From positions 8,681,992 through 8,745,991 of the forward strand of contig OZ022261.1 of NCBI GenBank assembly GCA_963978905.1: a DNA stretch of 64,000 bases, written 5' to 3'. The notes under the pieces are model-generated. The model was not told the origin of the DNA. It saw nothing but the letters and a program-made list of their open reading frames with translations, and ran no database searches. Shown here in pieces: positions 11,701 through 20,228 of this stretch. Origin of the DNA: Trichostrongylus colubriformis. Its lineage: Eukaryota; Nematoda; Chromadorea; Rhabditida; Trichostrongylidae. The position numbers were made by a program, and so were the translations under genes. How positions within the stretch are numbered: position 1 is the stretch's first letter; every line of letters starts with the position of its first letter.

Positions 11701-14700
11701 TTGTGATGGAGTTTTTACTGAGGTGTTCCTGTTCGAATGATTCAGACATCATTTGAATGCACTTACTATTTGTTTTGCTCATACGTTATGCTGCACAGCG
11801 TTAACTACTATGTAAAGCAATATTGTCAATCCTTCTTCTTTAGGTTCTGATTCAGCTTCAGTTAAAGCGATTTGATCAATTGAATATTCGAACAACTCAT
11901 TCTCATTTCCGCACATTTGAAACATGGGACAAGGTGTTCCATCCAATCCAATCCATCCATCCAACGAGAAACTCTCTTTGCTCAATAGTAAAATCGAAAA
12001 AATGCAAGAACAGCAGCTTGTTCGAATTTCCGCCGAACTGCATTTGAACTGCTGTCGGCAGAAGAGCGCGGTTGATATTTTCGCGCCCAATGTTAATTTG
12101 TTTCCCACTCTGCATCCCTGACCACGTGATCGCCTCTTTGCTCCTGCAGCCTTCGCCGCCCGTCTCCACGAGTGCCCCACATCAGGCGCTACTTTAAAGA
12201 GCTGTATCTCGGCCAGCTCCTCGTTTTTTAGCGTGAAACTATGCATATGGTTAAATATATTAAAGGAATCGTCCACGGAAAGTGAGTTTTTGTGTTACCC
12301 ATATGTTTATGTCGTATTTGCCTAATGTTGGCTTCATGCAAAATTTCACGCGAAAAATGTGAATCTGGCTGAGATATAGCACCACAAAGTGCGTCCGGGT
12401 GGGCGGGGCCTCCCTGTAAAAGCCTAATCCCGTCGTCCGCCGTGGTCGGAGACGCATTGTAGGAACGGAAGGTTACGTAAACAGTCCCACTCTCCGTTCC
12501 CAACGGCGGCAGACGACGGGACTAGGCTTTTAACCGGAGGCCCCGCCCACCTGGACGTACTTTGTGGTGCTGTATCTCAGCCAGATTCACATTTTTTTCG
12601 CTTGAAATTTTGCATGAGGCCAACATAGGCAAACACGACATAAACATATGGGTAACACAAAAACTCATTTTCTGTGGACGATTCCTTTAAGTTGTAAGGA
12701 ATGTTTTGACCAGTTTTCGCAATTTCATCCTCGGGAGATCATAACTCGGTCCAGACTGCATCTTTTGTCACAGAATGAGCACCATTCGATTTGCTACACT
12801 TTTGGCAACATTGTGCATACTTGCATATCTCAGCTGATGAATATAGGACGAGTAAGGGATTCGTCCTGCAAATGCTTCAATCACTGGGAAACGATTTGTA
12901 GATAATGCGCTGCGCATGGCTGTCCGATGGGTATCGCGGCACCTATTTTTTTGGTTTTTCTTGAATCGCAGCTACTTGAGGTACTCAACCACATTTGTGT
13001 GGAGGGGGGCAATACTTTCAGATATCGCATGCTCATATGGACGCTCTCTGCCGTTTAGTCAAAGCGTTTTGATCAATAAATTCGAGCAACTCATTCTCAT
13101 TCCTGCACCTCTGAAACCGAAGACAAAATGTCATATGCCTTCCAAGCTTCACCCCCTTCCCTTGCAGGACTCACATTTGTAGTTGCCTCCGCTGGAACTC
13201 GACTAAACAAGAACTCTTGAAGTGAAGTCATCCAAAAAGCCATTGTCGCAGTACTTTAAAATTTCCCTAATAATTCGAAAACCCTGTGGCATTCCAAGGA
13301 AAACATATCATAGATTTGAATTCCTTACAACCGAATATAGTATATAAATATATAGCTAACAGAAGGACTCTATTTTCATGAACGATTACTTTAAACTTCC
13401 AGCACCTAAAGAGTTATCGTAGGGCTCAACAGCCCATTCCATAGGTTAGCCTACCTACACTTCCAAACTTCATTGGGTAAAATAAAGTCTGAACCCAAGG
13501 CCATAAATCTGCAGCGAACAGCACCGAAAAATCGCCTGTCACTGAAAAAACAAGTCTCCTTTTCCTTCTCCTTAGGGTTAGGTCTGACCAACATTGAGTT
13601 ACCTTGTGTTAACTGGACTCAGCGCTCTCCTCCTTACCAGAGCATTCTGCAATGGCTTTAGTTGTAACTGATTTTGTGATCTGTGATTTCATGTGTGCAG
13701 TTATCCAGGGGTCCCGATACTGTTGTTTTCGCAGCTTGTTCCAATAATATCTCCAAATGAAACGAAAATTTATTATAAAAATCAAGCGTCGGGGTAAAGA
13801 AATTGTGTTTGTATATGTAAGAAGAACATATGTAACATTACATACATATGTATATGTAATGGCAAATATGTAGATTCGCGAAACGAACTATCACCAATAT
13901 CGTTGCTGTACTGAAAGGAACAGAGGAACCTGATCGCTGGGTGATGCTGGGAAATCACGTGGATGCATGGGGAAAGGTGAGCAAACTCACGTTAAGTAAT
14001 ATGTTCCCTTATCATGAACACCCAGATTATCGCTCTAATTGCCTGCAAGTGTTTCATATTTTATACCGTGCTTTCAGGGAGCTATCGATCCGATTTCTGG
14101 TACGGCTGTTCAGCTGGAGGTGGCAACAGTAATGGCAAAGGTGAGCCGTATTCTAAAACTTTTGATCATAATTAAACAGCTGCTCATACGATCAAAAGAA
14201 CATGTTATCTCTTAACATTTTCTTGAGCAGCACCGGCCACGGCGCTCTATTGTGTTCTGTCACTGGGACGCTGAAGAATTTGGCCTGATCGGATCCAGCG
14301 AGTGGATAGAGCAACGACTAGGAGTCCTTCAACGAAGGTCAGTAGTGCATCGTTAGTCTAATAGTACAACAGTCGAGACCATTGCGCAACGGCACGCAAC
14401 GTTTCCACCTATCTCGCTCAGTAACTGTGCTCAGACATGCATTCCATTTTCTCTCTTCTTTTATAACACTTTTTCCTAATAACAGGGTCTTTTCAGAGCA
14501 GTAGCTTACATCAATGTCGATCACATAGCGGGAGGTAGTTCACTAGATATAAAGGCTGTTCCTCTTCTGTATCGCACAATAGTTGAGGCGTCCCAGAGGT
14601 TAGTCTACTTGACAAAAATTCTTAGGAGTTTTTTGACATAATGTTCACATTCAGGACGCCGTACTCTGATGGCTCCACCGGGAAAAGTCTCCTTGACTCA

Positions 14701-17700
14701 TGGAGACACTTTCGTCGCCGTGGTCCATTTCTTGGTGATCGCGCTGTGCCGGAAATCGGTCTTCCGGCTGGAGGATCAGACTACCAGGTATTGCTCACAT
14801 TAAATGTTTGTGTTTTCTCATTTTTTATCAAAAAATTATAACTCTTCTGGAACATGCTGCGAGTGCCCATCCCTGTATACAAAAGCCACAAAAGTTATAA
14901 GCTTCATACACACGAGTTTGAGGTGATTCGCGCCTTTAGTATGGTTCTACAGGGTGTGCCAGAATTATGGGCGCCAATGTATTGCAATATTGCAATATAT
15001 TGTTAATCTTAATAAAGCAAATAAAAATCAACTTTTCACAACTTTACACCAATCTTAATAAAGCAAATAAAAAATCAACTTTTCACAACTTTACACCAAT
15101 CTTGCGTGACAACATGCAACAGTCGCAGTGTAAATTGTCCTGCACCTACAAGGATACAAGCTCAAAGTCCCTCACTAAATCGCACGTTACAGTTCTGATT
15201 TTTTCTATTTACTCCTCAGATCTTTCCCGAAGCCGCTATGAGTGACTCCATAATGAAATGACTAATTCGACAGACCTTGTCTTCGGTTGAAGGCCACGAT
15301 AGGGGATCAATGGAACCAATATCTGGCGAGATTGGCGGACGCTCTGTAAAGTGACGGGTTCAGGCAGATAGGTGTTCTCCAATTTCGATTCACTTTGATT
15401 CTAAAAGCCAGGGCGTCATCACGTTAGACTCAGACGAATTTCTTCCAGAGTACTAATGAGGTCAATGCATAGTTATGTCTAGCAGGCTGTTCTTCATGTT
15501 CCCATTCCCTGAAGCTTGCGCCAAAATCGACGGAAACTAACAGCGTGTCATCATTGACTCCCAAATCATTACTGAGACCCTGTTGCTGGTATGCAAACTG
15601 GTACAGCGTTTATTCATTTGTATTCATGCTGATATCCCTTCCTATCGGCATGATCTATCCTACTGGATGTTATTGACCACAGTAGTTTACCTATAACGGT
15701 TCAGGCCGAAAATAACCTTTCGTTAAGACAAAGGACGGTGAGGCAGGGGAACTAAGCAACAAGTCGTGGGGTGTTCATGATAAAATTTTAAAATTTCAAA
15801 GATATCATGAGTTTCACCCAGGCAACCATGCGCGTCGGTAGAAGAAGAACCTTTGCAACCGTTGAATAGCGAATGAAACAGAAAGAATCTATGCATTTCA
15901 CAGAAGAATACAAAAGAACACGAACTCATATGCCCATAATCCAGGCCACTCCGAAGAGTACTCAGTCGCTCATACTAAAATACTTCTACTATCACTTTCT
16001 GTATCAGGCGATGTGCTGCAAGATTCCAGAAAAAGATTCTGCTCAGACCGTTCAATGGTGATGGCTACTGTCAATTAGACTCATCCCGATGGAAAACATA
16101 AATTGCCTGCGCATCGGTTTGCCCCTTCAGAACATTGTAAAGTAGCAGACAGATGCACGGCGCATCTCAAAAAAAAGGGGTTATCAGGAGTAAGTGTTTT
16201 AACAGTTTATCGGTGGATAAACTCCGTAGCTGGCCTAGTTTCCAGTTTGACGAGTTTGGCGCACGGAGACCGTGTGTGATTGGTGGGTTAACCATAAACA
16301 CCAGTCAGAGGTAGTTTACTTGTCACGAGAAGGATATCGCCAACACACTCAAACCGATTCTGAGAATTCAAGATTGCCATATCACTTAATGGAAATATTT
16401 ACAGAGATTCATCACGTTTGCTGGCATCCCTGCAGCAGACATCAAATTAGAGCAGAAGCCTGGTCAATCGTACGCTCTTTATCATACAATGTTTGTTAAT
16501 TTCCCATAATTAGCCACAGTATATGCAACTGCAACGTTCCATATTTCATGCTCAGGTATGAAACACCATGGACCGTTGAGAATCTGATTGATCCAAAATT
16601 CGCTTCACTAACATCTGTCGGTCAACTGTGGGTCGAAATAGTTCATCGAATAGCTAACAGCTTGGTGAGTACATGAAACAGGGCAAGCCTGCCCCTCAAG
16701 CGTCAACCAACATGTGTTTAGGTGATTCCTTTCAACGTGCTAGACTACGCCCAATCACTACTGGTTTTGATTCATAAAGCCGAAGTTCATCTTTCGAAAA
16801 TGGAATTGACGAAAACTGTTGCTTGGTTACCGCATAAGCTGAGCAGCTTGAAGGAGGCTCTACGTCGTTTTCACAGCACTGCTCGACATATACAGGCAGA
16901 AGCTCAGGTTTGTAAGGTTTCCAGTGTGTACCAAAGCTACCAGACCGCAAATGCCTGCATTATTCGAAGGCAACGGGAGGGGTAAGGAGAAAGTGAGAAC
17001 TGGTAATACATGTTCTCATGTTCTCTTTGTCAAGAGGGAGTGCACAATGGTTATTAAAGGCAAACCACGCGATAATCGGATTAGTGATTTACTTTCTCGG
17101 GACAAGTATTCCCTTGGATAACTACTCAGACTGCATCTTTGTTGCGGCTACACGGTGCACACTTACGGTGTTGTGCCTGTTTGAACACAAGCAAACCACG
17201 CCCACCCAAACAAATCACATAGCCTTAGACGAACAAATTTTCGATGTAGCTCTGACGTGGAGAAGGAAACCTGCAATAGGAGAAGATAATCCAATGAAAA
17301 AACCACTTTCATGACGAGAGCGCTTCCACGTTGGAAATTTCTTCGTCTAAGGCTGGGCGTGATTTGCTTGGGAGGGCGTAGTTCGGCTCTGCTTGAATAG
17401 GCACAACACCGTGAGGGTGCACCGTGAAGCCGCAACAAAGATGCAACCTAAGAGTTATCCAAGAACCTACTTGCCCCAAGAAAGTAATCCACTAATATGA
17501 TTATCGCGTGGTGTGCCGTTAATGTGGCTCCACCTCACTTTCAGCGTACTCTCTGCCCTTACAGCATACGTGCATGAGCTGGGATCCACCATGGACTTCA
17601 ATTTCCTCACATTCCACAGAATAATGAAACATATTCGAAAAGAATCCTTTCTGAGAGTAAAACGGGTCATCCCATTAAAGGCGCAATACACGACATTGCT

Positions 17701-18537
17701 CGTTGGTCATCGAGCCCACTACGATTTCTGGGTACGTTGAGGAACCCAAAAATGAAGGAAAATTGAAAAAAAGCTTCAAAAACCCTAAAAATAAGTATTT
17801 CTCGACCTTCAGCTTGGACAAGATCATAGCACAAAGCCAGGCCCTTTTGCAAAAGTTTCTACCGGGTAGCATCAGCCTAAATTCAGCGTCTTTCCACCTT
17901 TCCCCATGATAACGTTACCTTTACTACCAGAATTTCGTCGATCCCGTCTCACAATCGATAGCAGGTTTTTGAGCTGGGGTCTCCGCTGGTCGACCATCTT
18001 GACGTTGAGCGCCGTCTTACATACGGGCTCTGTACCCGTTCACTATGTACTTATCTTAGTACCTTATAAAAGTACACCCCTTTTGGTTACGGAATTGGCT
18101 ATCTCTTTGTGAATGGAGCCAGGATAGTCAAATTACCGTGAAATGTGCCTTTCAGAGAAATGCGAAGACTGTTGGAATATCCATGTTCCCTAGGACGAAT
18201 AAAAACTTTTATTATAATACCACCTTTCAGTTTTTTTCAGGACATTTCAAATGGTCAGAAAGAAGTTTCCATCCAACGGCTCAATTCAATTAACGCTCGT
18301 CTACAATACATCGAGCGTTCATTTCTAAGTCCAACGGCCACCGTGGATCAGCCTTACTATCGCCATTTGGTTTTTTCTCCATCCATGCATTCAACGCGAA
18401 TCACATCATTTTCCAGTATTCTTGATCCAGCCATGAAGTATCATCAGTCTCACAATGAGACTCACCTTCATGATTTAGCAATGGCCATCACAAAAGTGCA
18501 ATACGCTGTCGAATGTGCCATCGATACATTGCACTAG
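2669..18537 (+). CDS. Glutamate carboxypeptidase II / NAALADase-like M28B metallopeptidase (18 exons)
   Basis: Predicted type II membrane zinc exopeptidase acting outside the cell. Splicing 18 exons gives 2,373 nt and 790 residues. The layout is a cytoplasmic tail (1-54), a membrane helix (about 55-79), a PA domain (about 190-330), an M28 peptidase core (about 380-640) and a transferrin-receptor-type dimerisation domain (about 650-785). Aligned by eye to human GCPII, the zinc ligands are H424 (GNHVDAW), D434 (GAIDP), E467, D495 (YINVDH) and H592 (LYHTMYET). The catalytic base is E466 in the motif WDAEEFG. All junctions are GT-AG and in phase. Human R210, R534, R536, N519, K699 and Y700 align to T, D, K, S, T and R, so glutamate specificity is doubtful. 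The gene resembles C. elegans gcp-2 family genes, but the exact orthologue is not determined. Exon 1 is the least certain part. Confidence 0.92.
2808..3316 (-). mobile_element. Internally deleted mariner-like element in intron 1
   Basis: Terminal inverted repeats begin TTAGGTTGTTTGGAAAGAAA on the left and, read on the minus strand, TTAGGTTGTTAGGAAAGAGC on the right, and are flanked by TA. This is the mariner end signature and target site. At 509 bp it is well below the roughly 1.3 kb of a full element. It occupies nearly all of intron 1. Confidence 0.88.
2985..3165 (-). pseudogene. Mariner transposase N-terminal fragment
   Basis: The minus strand reads [18 protein letters not shown], matching the helix-turn-helix region of mariner transposases (WF.RFKNG...LEDEPRSGRP). 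The catalytic DDD core is absent, so this is a fragment left by internal deletion and cannot mobilise itself. Confidence 0.75.
3374..3551 (+). CDS. Peptidase exon 2: transmembrane segment
   Basis: The exon follows a TTTTTCAG acceptor and ends at donor GTGAGC in phase 0. It encodes an uninterrupted hydrophobic stretch ([18 protein letters not shown] and onward) flanked by basic residues on the N-terminal side, typical of a type II signal anchor, then the start of the extracellular stalk. Confidence 0.85.
3552..4314 (+). other. Intron 2 of the peptidase gene
   Basis: GTGAGC to TTCAG, 763 bp. Apart from the partial foldback arm near its start I see nothing functional. The long open frame running through 3552-3938 is read-through of exon 2 into the intron. 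Confidence 0.75.
3579..3705. repeat. Partial copy of the 12.3 kb foldback family
   Basis: Starting with GGAATCGTCCACGGAAA, this intron 2 stretch matches the left arm of the foldback at 12260-12690 (same order of the ACCCA..TTTATGTCGTATTTG and TGCA.A.TTTCACG blocks) with many substitutions. Only one arm is present. Confidence 0.65.
4315..4452 (+). CDS. Peptidase exon 3
   Basis: Acceptor TTGATTCAG, donor GTACAT, phase 0 at both ends. The segment [20 protein letters not shown] matches the family region that reads NLR..T..PHLAGT.EN in GCPII proteins, so this exon is placed with confidence. Confidence 0.92.
4453..5493 (+). other. Intron 3 of the peptidase gene
   Basis: 1,041 bp. It contains a 23 bp direct repeat (AACAGTATAAAATAGTTTCC and three more bases) at 5351-5373 and 5434-5456. 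Nothing else is recognised. Confidence 0.75.
5494..5661 (+). CDS. Peptidase exon 4
   Basis: Acceptor GATTTCAG. It encodes YERLGF followed by [16 protein letters not shown], equivalent to the GCPII segment with VLLSYP...HPN. An N-glycosylation sequon (NYS) lies at residue 160. The donor (GAG/GTCGTT) is weak, but it is the one that keeps phase 0 and joins sensibly to exon 5. Confidence 0.85.
5662..7170 (+). other. Intron 4 of the peptidase gene
   Basis: 1,509 bp with no recognised gene. A GC-richer dispersed repeat at 6640-6790 is described separately. Short open frames on both strands have no domain. Confidence 0.7.
6640..6790. repeat. Dispersed repeat, copy A
   Basis: This segment resembles the reverse complement of 19780-19925. 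Shared blocks are the CCTCT.CATC..C motif near one end, a GGATGCAGACG-type block, and GTGCTGCGGGATCGTGATAA at the other end. The identity is patchy, as in an old interspersed element. The family is unknown. Confidence 0.55.
7171..7287 (+). CDS. Peptidase exon 5: entry to PA domain
   Basis: Acceptor CAATTTCAG. The segment [19 protein letters not shown] matches the family pattern VYVNYARTEDFFKLE. The position of human R210, which holds the substrate carboxylate, is Thr234 here. Donor GAG/GTTGGT gives a smooth join to [15 protein letters not shown]. Confidence 0.9.
7505..7654 (+). CDS. Peptidase exon 6: PA domain core
   Basis: Acceptor TGTTTTAG, donor GTGAGT. It encodes [12 protein letters not shown] and [17 protein letters not shown], a textbook PA-domain signature (G.I....YG...R..K...A...[10 protein letters not shown]) of the GCPII/transferrin receptor family. 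Confidence 0.95.
7655..8583 (+). other. Intron 6 of the peptidase gene
   Basis: 929 bp. A pyrimidine-rich tract (7910-8190) precedes a GC-rich foldback at 8198-8371. No coding signal is seen. Confidence 0.75.
8198..8371. mobile_element. Short GC-rich foldback element in intron 6
   Basis: The ends GGCCGCGGTCATACT and AGTATGACCGCGGCC are inverted copies, and the arms continue inward with the block GCCGGCAGGGCGTGGCTGCG against CGCAGCCACGCCTTGCCGCC. The arms are about 40 bp and the spacer about 90 bp. It is non-coding and MITE-like. Confidence 0.75.
8584..8728 (+). CDS. Peptidase exon 7
   Basis: Acceptor CTGCAG, donor GTACGT, ending in phase 1. It contains AQRGSV and GDPLTP, the conserved family motif (VQRG...GDPLTPG.P). 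The usual Trp-Asn-Leu-Pro-Gly-Gly stretch before VQRG is replaced by a Ser-rich segment. Confidence 0.9.
8753..9627 (-). mobile_element. Degenerate mariner element in intron 7
   Basis: The left end TTAGGTTGTCCCGGAAGTCT is matched by an inverted right end (AAGGCTTTTGAGACAACCTT), both flanked by TA. At about 875 bp it is shorter than a complete element. It carries a broken transposase on the minus strand. Confidence 0.9.
8829..9430 (-). pseudogene. Broken mariner transposase
   Basis: Minus-strand segments in different frames match mariner transposase in order: [20 protein letters not shown] (N-terminal DNA-binding end), a [15 protein letters not shown] region equivalent to the block before the last catalytic Asp, then FHPVKYFLV, and a C terminus [19 protein letters not shown] ending in a stop at 8829-8831. 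Frameshifts and a missing central portion make it non-functional. Confidence 0.82.
9660..9745 (+). CDS. Peptidase exon 8
   Basis: Acceptor GCTTTTCAG lies only about 30 bp after the end of the mariner element in intron 7. The exon encodes [19 protein letters not shown], matching the conserved LPSIPV.PI.Y.DAQ segment. Phase 1 in, phase 0 out. Confidence 0.93.
10009..10316. mobile_element. Near-perfect long palindrome (foldback) in intron 8
   Basis: The sequence is an inverted repeat centred near 10163 with almost no spacer. The centre reads GGTGCAATTGCACCAACATG, and the arms pair outward through TTTGCGCCAATTTGG, ATATGACATCCGTTTTT, TTATTTGGGGTG and TACCGCGA. The arms are about 150 bp each, with small indels towards the outer ends. 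Non-coding. It resembles a foldback MITE and would form a cruciform or an RNA hairpin if transcribed. Confidence 0.85.
11462..11490 (-). other. G-quadruplex-prone tract in intron 8
   Basis: Four C runs of 4, 6, 5 and 5 bases, separated by spacers of 3, 1 and 5 bases, give a G-quadruplex pattern on the minus strand (the template strand of the gene). Purely a sequence-pattern call. Confidence 0.55.
11622..11698 (+). CDS. Peptidase exon 9
   Basis: A 77 bp exon between acceptor TACTTACAG and donor GTTTGT. It encodes [13 protein letters not shown] followed by a basic stretch, matching the W.G.L...Y region between the PA domain and the peptidase core. Phase 0 in and phase 2 out fit both neighbours exactly. 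That fit is the main reason for choosing it inside a 4.1 kb gap. Confidence 0.82.
11699..13873 (+). other. Intron 9 of the peptidase gene
   Basis: 2,175 bp, largely repeat-derived. A foldback lies at 12260-12690, preceded by a piece of a related arm (about 12190-12250). Two diverged direct copies of a 60-70 bp block (AACTCATTCTCATT core) lie near 11865-11930 and 13060-13125. No coding signal is seen. Confidence 0.7.
12260..12690. mobile_element. Foldback element in intron 9
   Basis: The ends TTAAAGGAATCGTCCAC and GTGGACGATTCCTTTAA are exact inverted copies, and the arms (about 190 bp) stay complementary through TTACCCATATGTTTATGTCG, a CAGCCAGATTCACAT-type block and GGGCGGGGCCTCC. The spacer (about 50 bp) is near 12450-12500. 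No coding capacity. Partial copies occur at 3579-3705 and just upstream at 12190-12250. Confidence 0.85.
13874..13976 (+). CDS. Peptidase exon 10: first zinc ligand
   Basis: It encodes [20 protein letters not shown] then GNHVDAW. His424 is the first zinc ligand (GGHRDSW in human GCPII; Asn and Val replace the second Gly and the Arg). Acceptor ATATGTAG, donor GTGAGC. Confidence 0.95.
14078..14140 (+). CDS. Peptidase exon 11: bridging zinc ligand
   Basis: It encodes [20 protein letters not shown]. Asp434 is the bridging zinc ligand (GGIDPQSG in the human enzyme). Acceptor GCTTTCAG, donor GTGAGC, 21 codons in phase 0. Confidence 0.95.
14231..14337 (+). CDS. Peptidase exon 12: catalytic Glu pair
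   Basis: It encodes [20 protein letters not shown] then SSEW. Glu466 is the proton-shuttle residue and Glu467 a zinc ligand. This is the most conserved block of the family ([13 protein letters not shown]). Ends in phase 2 at GTCAGT. Confidence 0.97.
14497..14598 (+). CDS. Peptidase exon 13: fourth zinc ligand
   Basis: It encodes [20 protein letters not shown] and continues to [13 protein letters not shown]. Asp495 is the zinc ligand (YINAD in human GCPII). Acceptor CTTTTCAG, donor GTTAGT. Confidence 0.95.
14655..14787 (+). CDS. Peptidase exon 14
   Basis: It encodes [16 protein letters not shown] and ends [11 protein letters not shown]. It matches the GKSLY.SW and GSGNDFE motifs. The Gly-Asn pair that shapes the S1 pocket in GCPII is Gly-Ser here. 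The preceding intron is only 56 bp. Confidence 0.93.
14788..16404 (+). other. Intron 14 of the peptidase gene
   Basis: 1,617 bp. It contains a 46-47 bp tandem duplication (15005-15097) and an AT-rich stretch. The rest (15250-16400) has no intact coding frame of interest. It could include an old transposon remnant, but I cannot identify one. Confidence 0.7.
15005..15097. repeat. 46 bp tandem duplication
   Basis: The block starting AATCTTAATAAAGCAAATAA and ending AACTTTACACC occurs twice head to tail (15005-15050 and 15051-15097), differing by one A in a homopolymer. This indicates a recent local duplication. Confidence 0.9.
16405..16490 (+). CDS. Peptidase exon 15: last zinc ligand
   Basis: It encodes [18 protein letters not shown] then SYALYHTM. 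His592 is the fifth zinc ligand (LYHSVYET in the human protein). Donor GTTTGT at 16491 is preferred to GTTAAT at 16495, because only the first keeps frame into exon 16 and restores the contiguous motif LYHTMYET. Confidence 0.92.
16556..16664 (+). CDS. Peptidase exon 16
   Basis: It encodes [20 protein letters not shown] and onward to [12 protein letters not shown], equivalent to YETYELVEKFYDP and the helix before VLPFD. Acceptor ATGCTCAG, donor GTGAGT. Confidence 0.94.
16722..16907 (+). CDS. Peptidase exon 17: start of dimerisation domain
   Basis: It encodes [14 protein letters not shown] followed by a helical segment. It corresponds to VLPFDCRDYA and the first helices of the transferrin-receptor-like dimerisation domain. 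62 codons in phase 0. Confidence 0.93.
16908..18240 (+). other. Intron 17 of the peptidase gene
   Basis: 1,333 bp, dominated in its first half by the foldback at 17047-17535. The remainder has no recognised feature. Confidence 0.75.
17047..17535. mobile_element. Foldback element in intron 17
   Basis: Inverted arms of about 200 bp. The left arm carries CACGCGATAATC, GATTACTTTCT-like and GTTGCGGCT..ACGGTGCAC blocks. The right arm carries their reverse complements (GTGCACCGTGAAGCCGCAAC, AAGAAAGTAATCCACTAAT, GATTATCGCGTG). The arms meet around TTAGACGAAC and GTCTAAGG, with a spacer of about 100 bp. Substitutions are frequent, so it is old. No coding capacity. Confidence 0.8.
18241..18537 (+). 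CDS. Peptidase exon 18: C terminus and stop
   Basis: The acceptor follows a T-rich tract (TTTTTTTCAG). The exon encodes [24 protein letters not shown] and a terminal helix, and ends at TAG 18535-18537. It matches the family C terminus (QLMFLERAFIDP, PFYRHVIYAPS). The human Lys-Tyr glutarate sensor after YAPSSHN is Thr-Arg here, with a one-residue deletion. Confidence 0.94.
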   Translation, partial: DISNGQKEVSIQRLNSINARLQYIERSFLSPTATVDQPYYRHLVFSPSMHSTRITSFSSILDPAMKYHQSHNETHLHDLAMAITKVQYAVECAIDTLH

Positions 18538-20228
18538 TACATTAGCTCTGCTTGTATAGGATATGGACAGACTTTCACTTAAGATGCGCCTTATCCGAGT
18601 GCAGTTACTTAAAGTAATCAGCACTCCAGAGGACTTTCAGTTATCTTGCTGTATAATTGTGATTTATATGTTTTCGTTCAACGATAATTACGTGTCCTAA
18701 CAATCACTTTCAATACAATTGGCAGTGCAATGCGTGCTCATTTAGGCCACAATTCTCTATGTCATCTATCAGATGACCCTAATGTGGTAATTAACTCGAT
18801 TTTTACTAGTATCATGTTCGAAACTATCGCAGTCCACAGATCCATAGTGTTGTTGGCGCATAGCGTCAAAGGCATCAATGTGAGGAGTTGGAGTTCAGAT
18901 TTCCGGTCGTGGCACGCCAAATATTTCGCTTTTCTAGTTTCCCTGTCTTCGACGAATCTAAGTGATGAGCATTTAGAATGATGAAAGGGCTTGTTGAGCT
19001 TAAATATTTCTTTCCATTTCTTGAAGGTTGAACATTTTCCATCTTATTTCATTTCATTCTTTTTAGAGCAGCGACTTCAGTAACTGCATCACTGTTTCGA
19101 TTTCCGACTTCCGAGCACATGAGTAGTTTGGTTTACTGCTCCCAGGTTCCAATGATTCTAGTTTCATTGAAAGTCCAGGGATTCCTGAGCGTGATTCCTT
19201 TTCCAACCGCTCCCTTCTGAATACTAACGAAAGAGGATGTCAAAGAACTATGAGAAATGTTCATATATGTGAGACGTGACAAGCCTGTTGAGGACTGCGT
19301 TAGTTTTCAAATCGTTACCTTACTTTAGTTTTCAAATCGTTACCTTACGTTACCTGCATGATGATTAATGGATTTCTATGAATTTCGAAGAGAATTCTGA
19401 TAGCTTGTTAATTCGATTGTTAAAAATTGCGATTATTCAGTTCTTCCGAAATATCTGTACAGTATTCGAGTACCGGAATATTTCAACGTATTCTCTTCTT
19501 CCGATCTCGTTTGCCCATGATAACGATTGTGATAGCTGTTTATAGGGATCGCTTGATAAATAGCTTCAATTAAACTTCTCAAAAGTAATTTTTCATTTAA
19601 TAAAACTATTGGTGTTATTGAGAATAATGCACACACAATCAAGCATGTTTTTGAAGAACCACCTATTCATTACTACTTGCAATGAGGGCTTTCTGTGAAT
19701 ACATGTTCTCTGAAAACAAGTATTTCACTCCAGAAAAAGTGATGTATGACGAAACTCGCATTGAAATAATGCGGCTAGGGATCTTATCACGACCCCGCAG
19801 CACTGCGTGTCGTTCAGAGCTCTTCAGCTGGAGGAATTGCCGGTAAGAGTGACATAACGTTTGCGGCAATCCGATTTAGACCCTCGTCCGTCTGCATCTA
19901 CACCAGTGGCAGGCGATGCAGAGGGGCGAGAAAGAGGAGTGGGGTTTTTGTGTTCTTATTTGTCGGGTTTTCTCCGTTTTGCTCAGTTCTTTCGCTACTG
20001 TTTCACTCTCGAGTATCCCTACTATTATATTCCACAGTCTGGTAATTTTCCCCTTCAGGTGTCTTCAAAATACCTTTGGCAAGCAGGTTATAATTACGTC
20101 TAGAAGAGATCTTAAAGACTATAAAAGAAAAGAGTCACATTCCAAATTGGATCATGGGGTCGTATTTCGAAACTTCCTTCCATGACGCCTCTTTTTGAGC
20201 AATTTTCGGACCTACGAGGCGAGTTCTT
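18538..20228. other. Downstream flank of the peptidase gene
   Basis: It includes the presumed 3' UTR. I see no clear AATAAA within 200 bp of the stop. A 22 bp direct repeat (AGTTTTCAAATCGTTACCTT core) occurs at about 19302-19323 and 19326-19347. No gene is recognised. Confidence 0.6.
19780..19925. repeat. Dispersed repeat, copy B (inverted relative to copy A)
   Basis: It shares CTTATCACGACCCCGCAGCA and a CGTCCGTCTGCATC block with the reverse complement of 6640-6790. Moderately diverged. Interspersed repeat of unknown family. Confidence 0.55.

Noticed and set aside
14950..14980. CAGGGTGTGCCAGAATTATG as a DNA-transposon end
   Set aside because: It resembles terminal sequences of some cut-and-paste elements, but no inverted partner was found in the intron.
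15250..15760. Possible reverse transcriptase remnant on the minus strand in intron 14
   Set aside because: A DDTLLV-like reading appears, but no flanking RT motifs or continuous frame support it.
16721..16950. Minus-strand ORF opposite exon 17
   Set aside because: Shadow of the real exon on the + strand.
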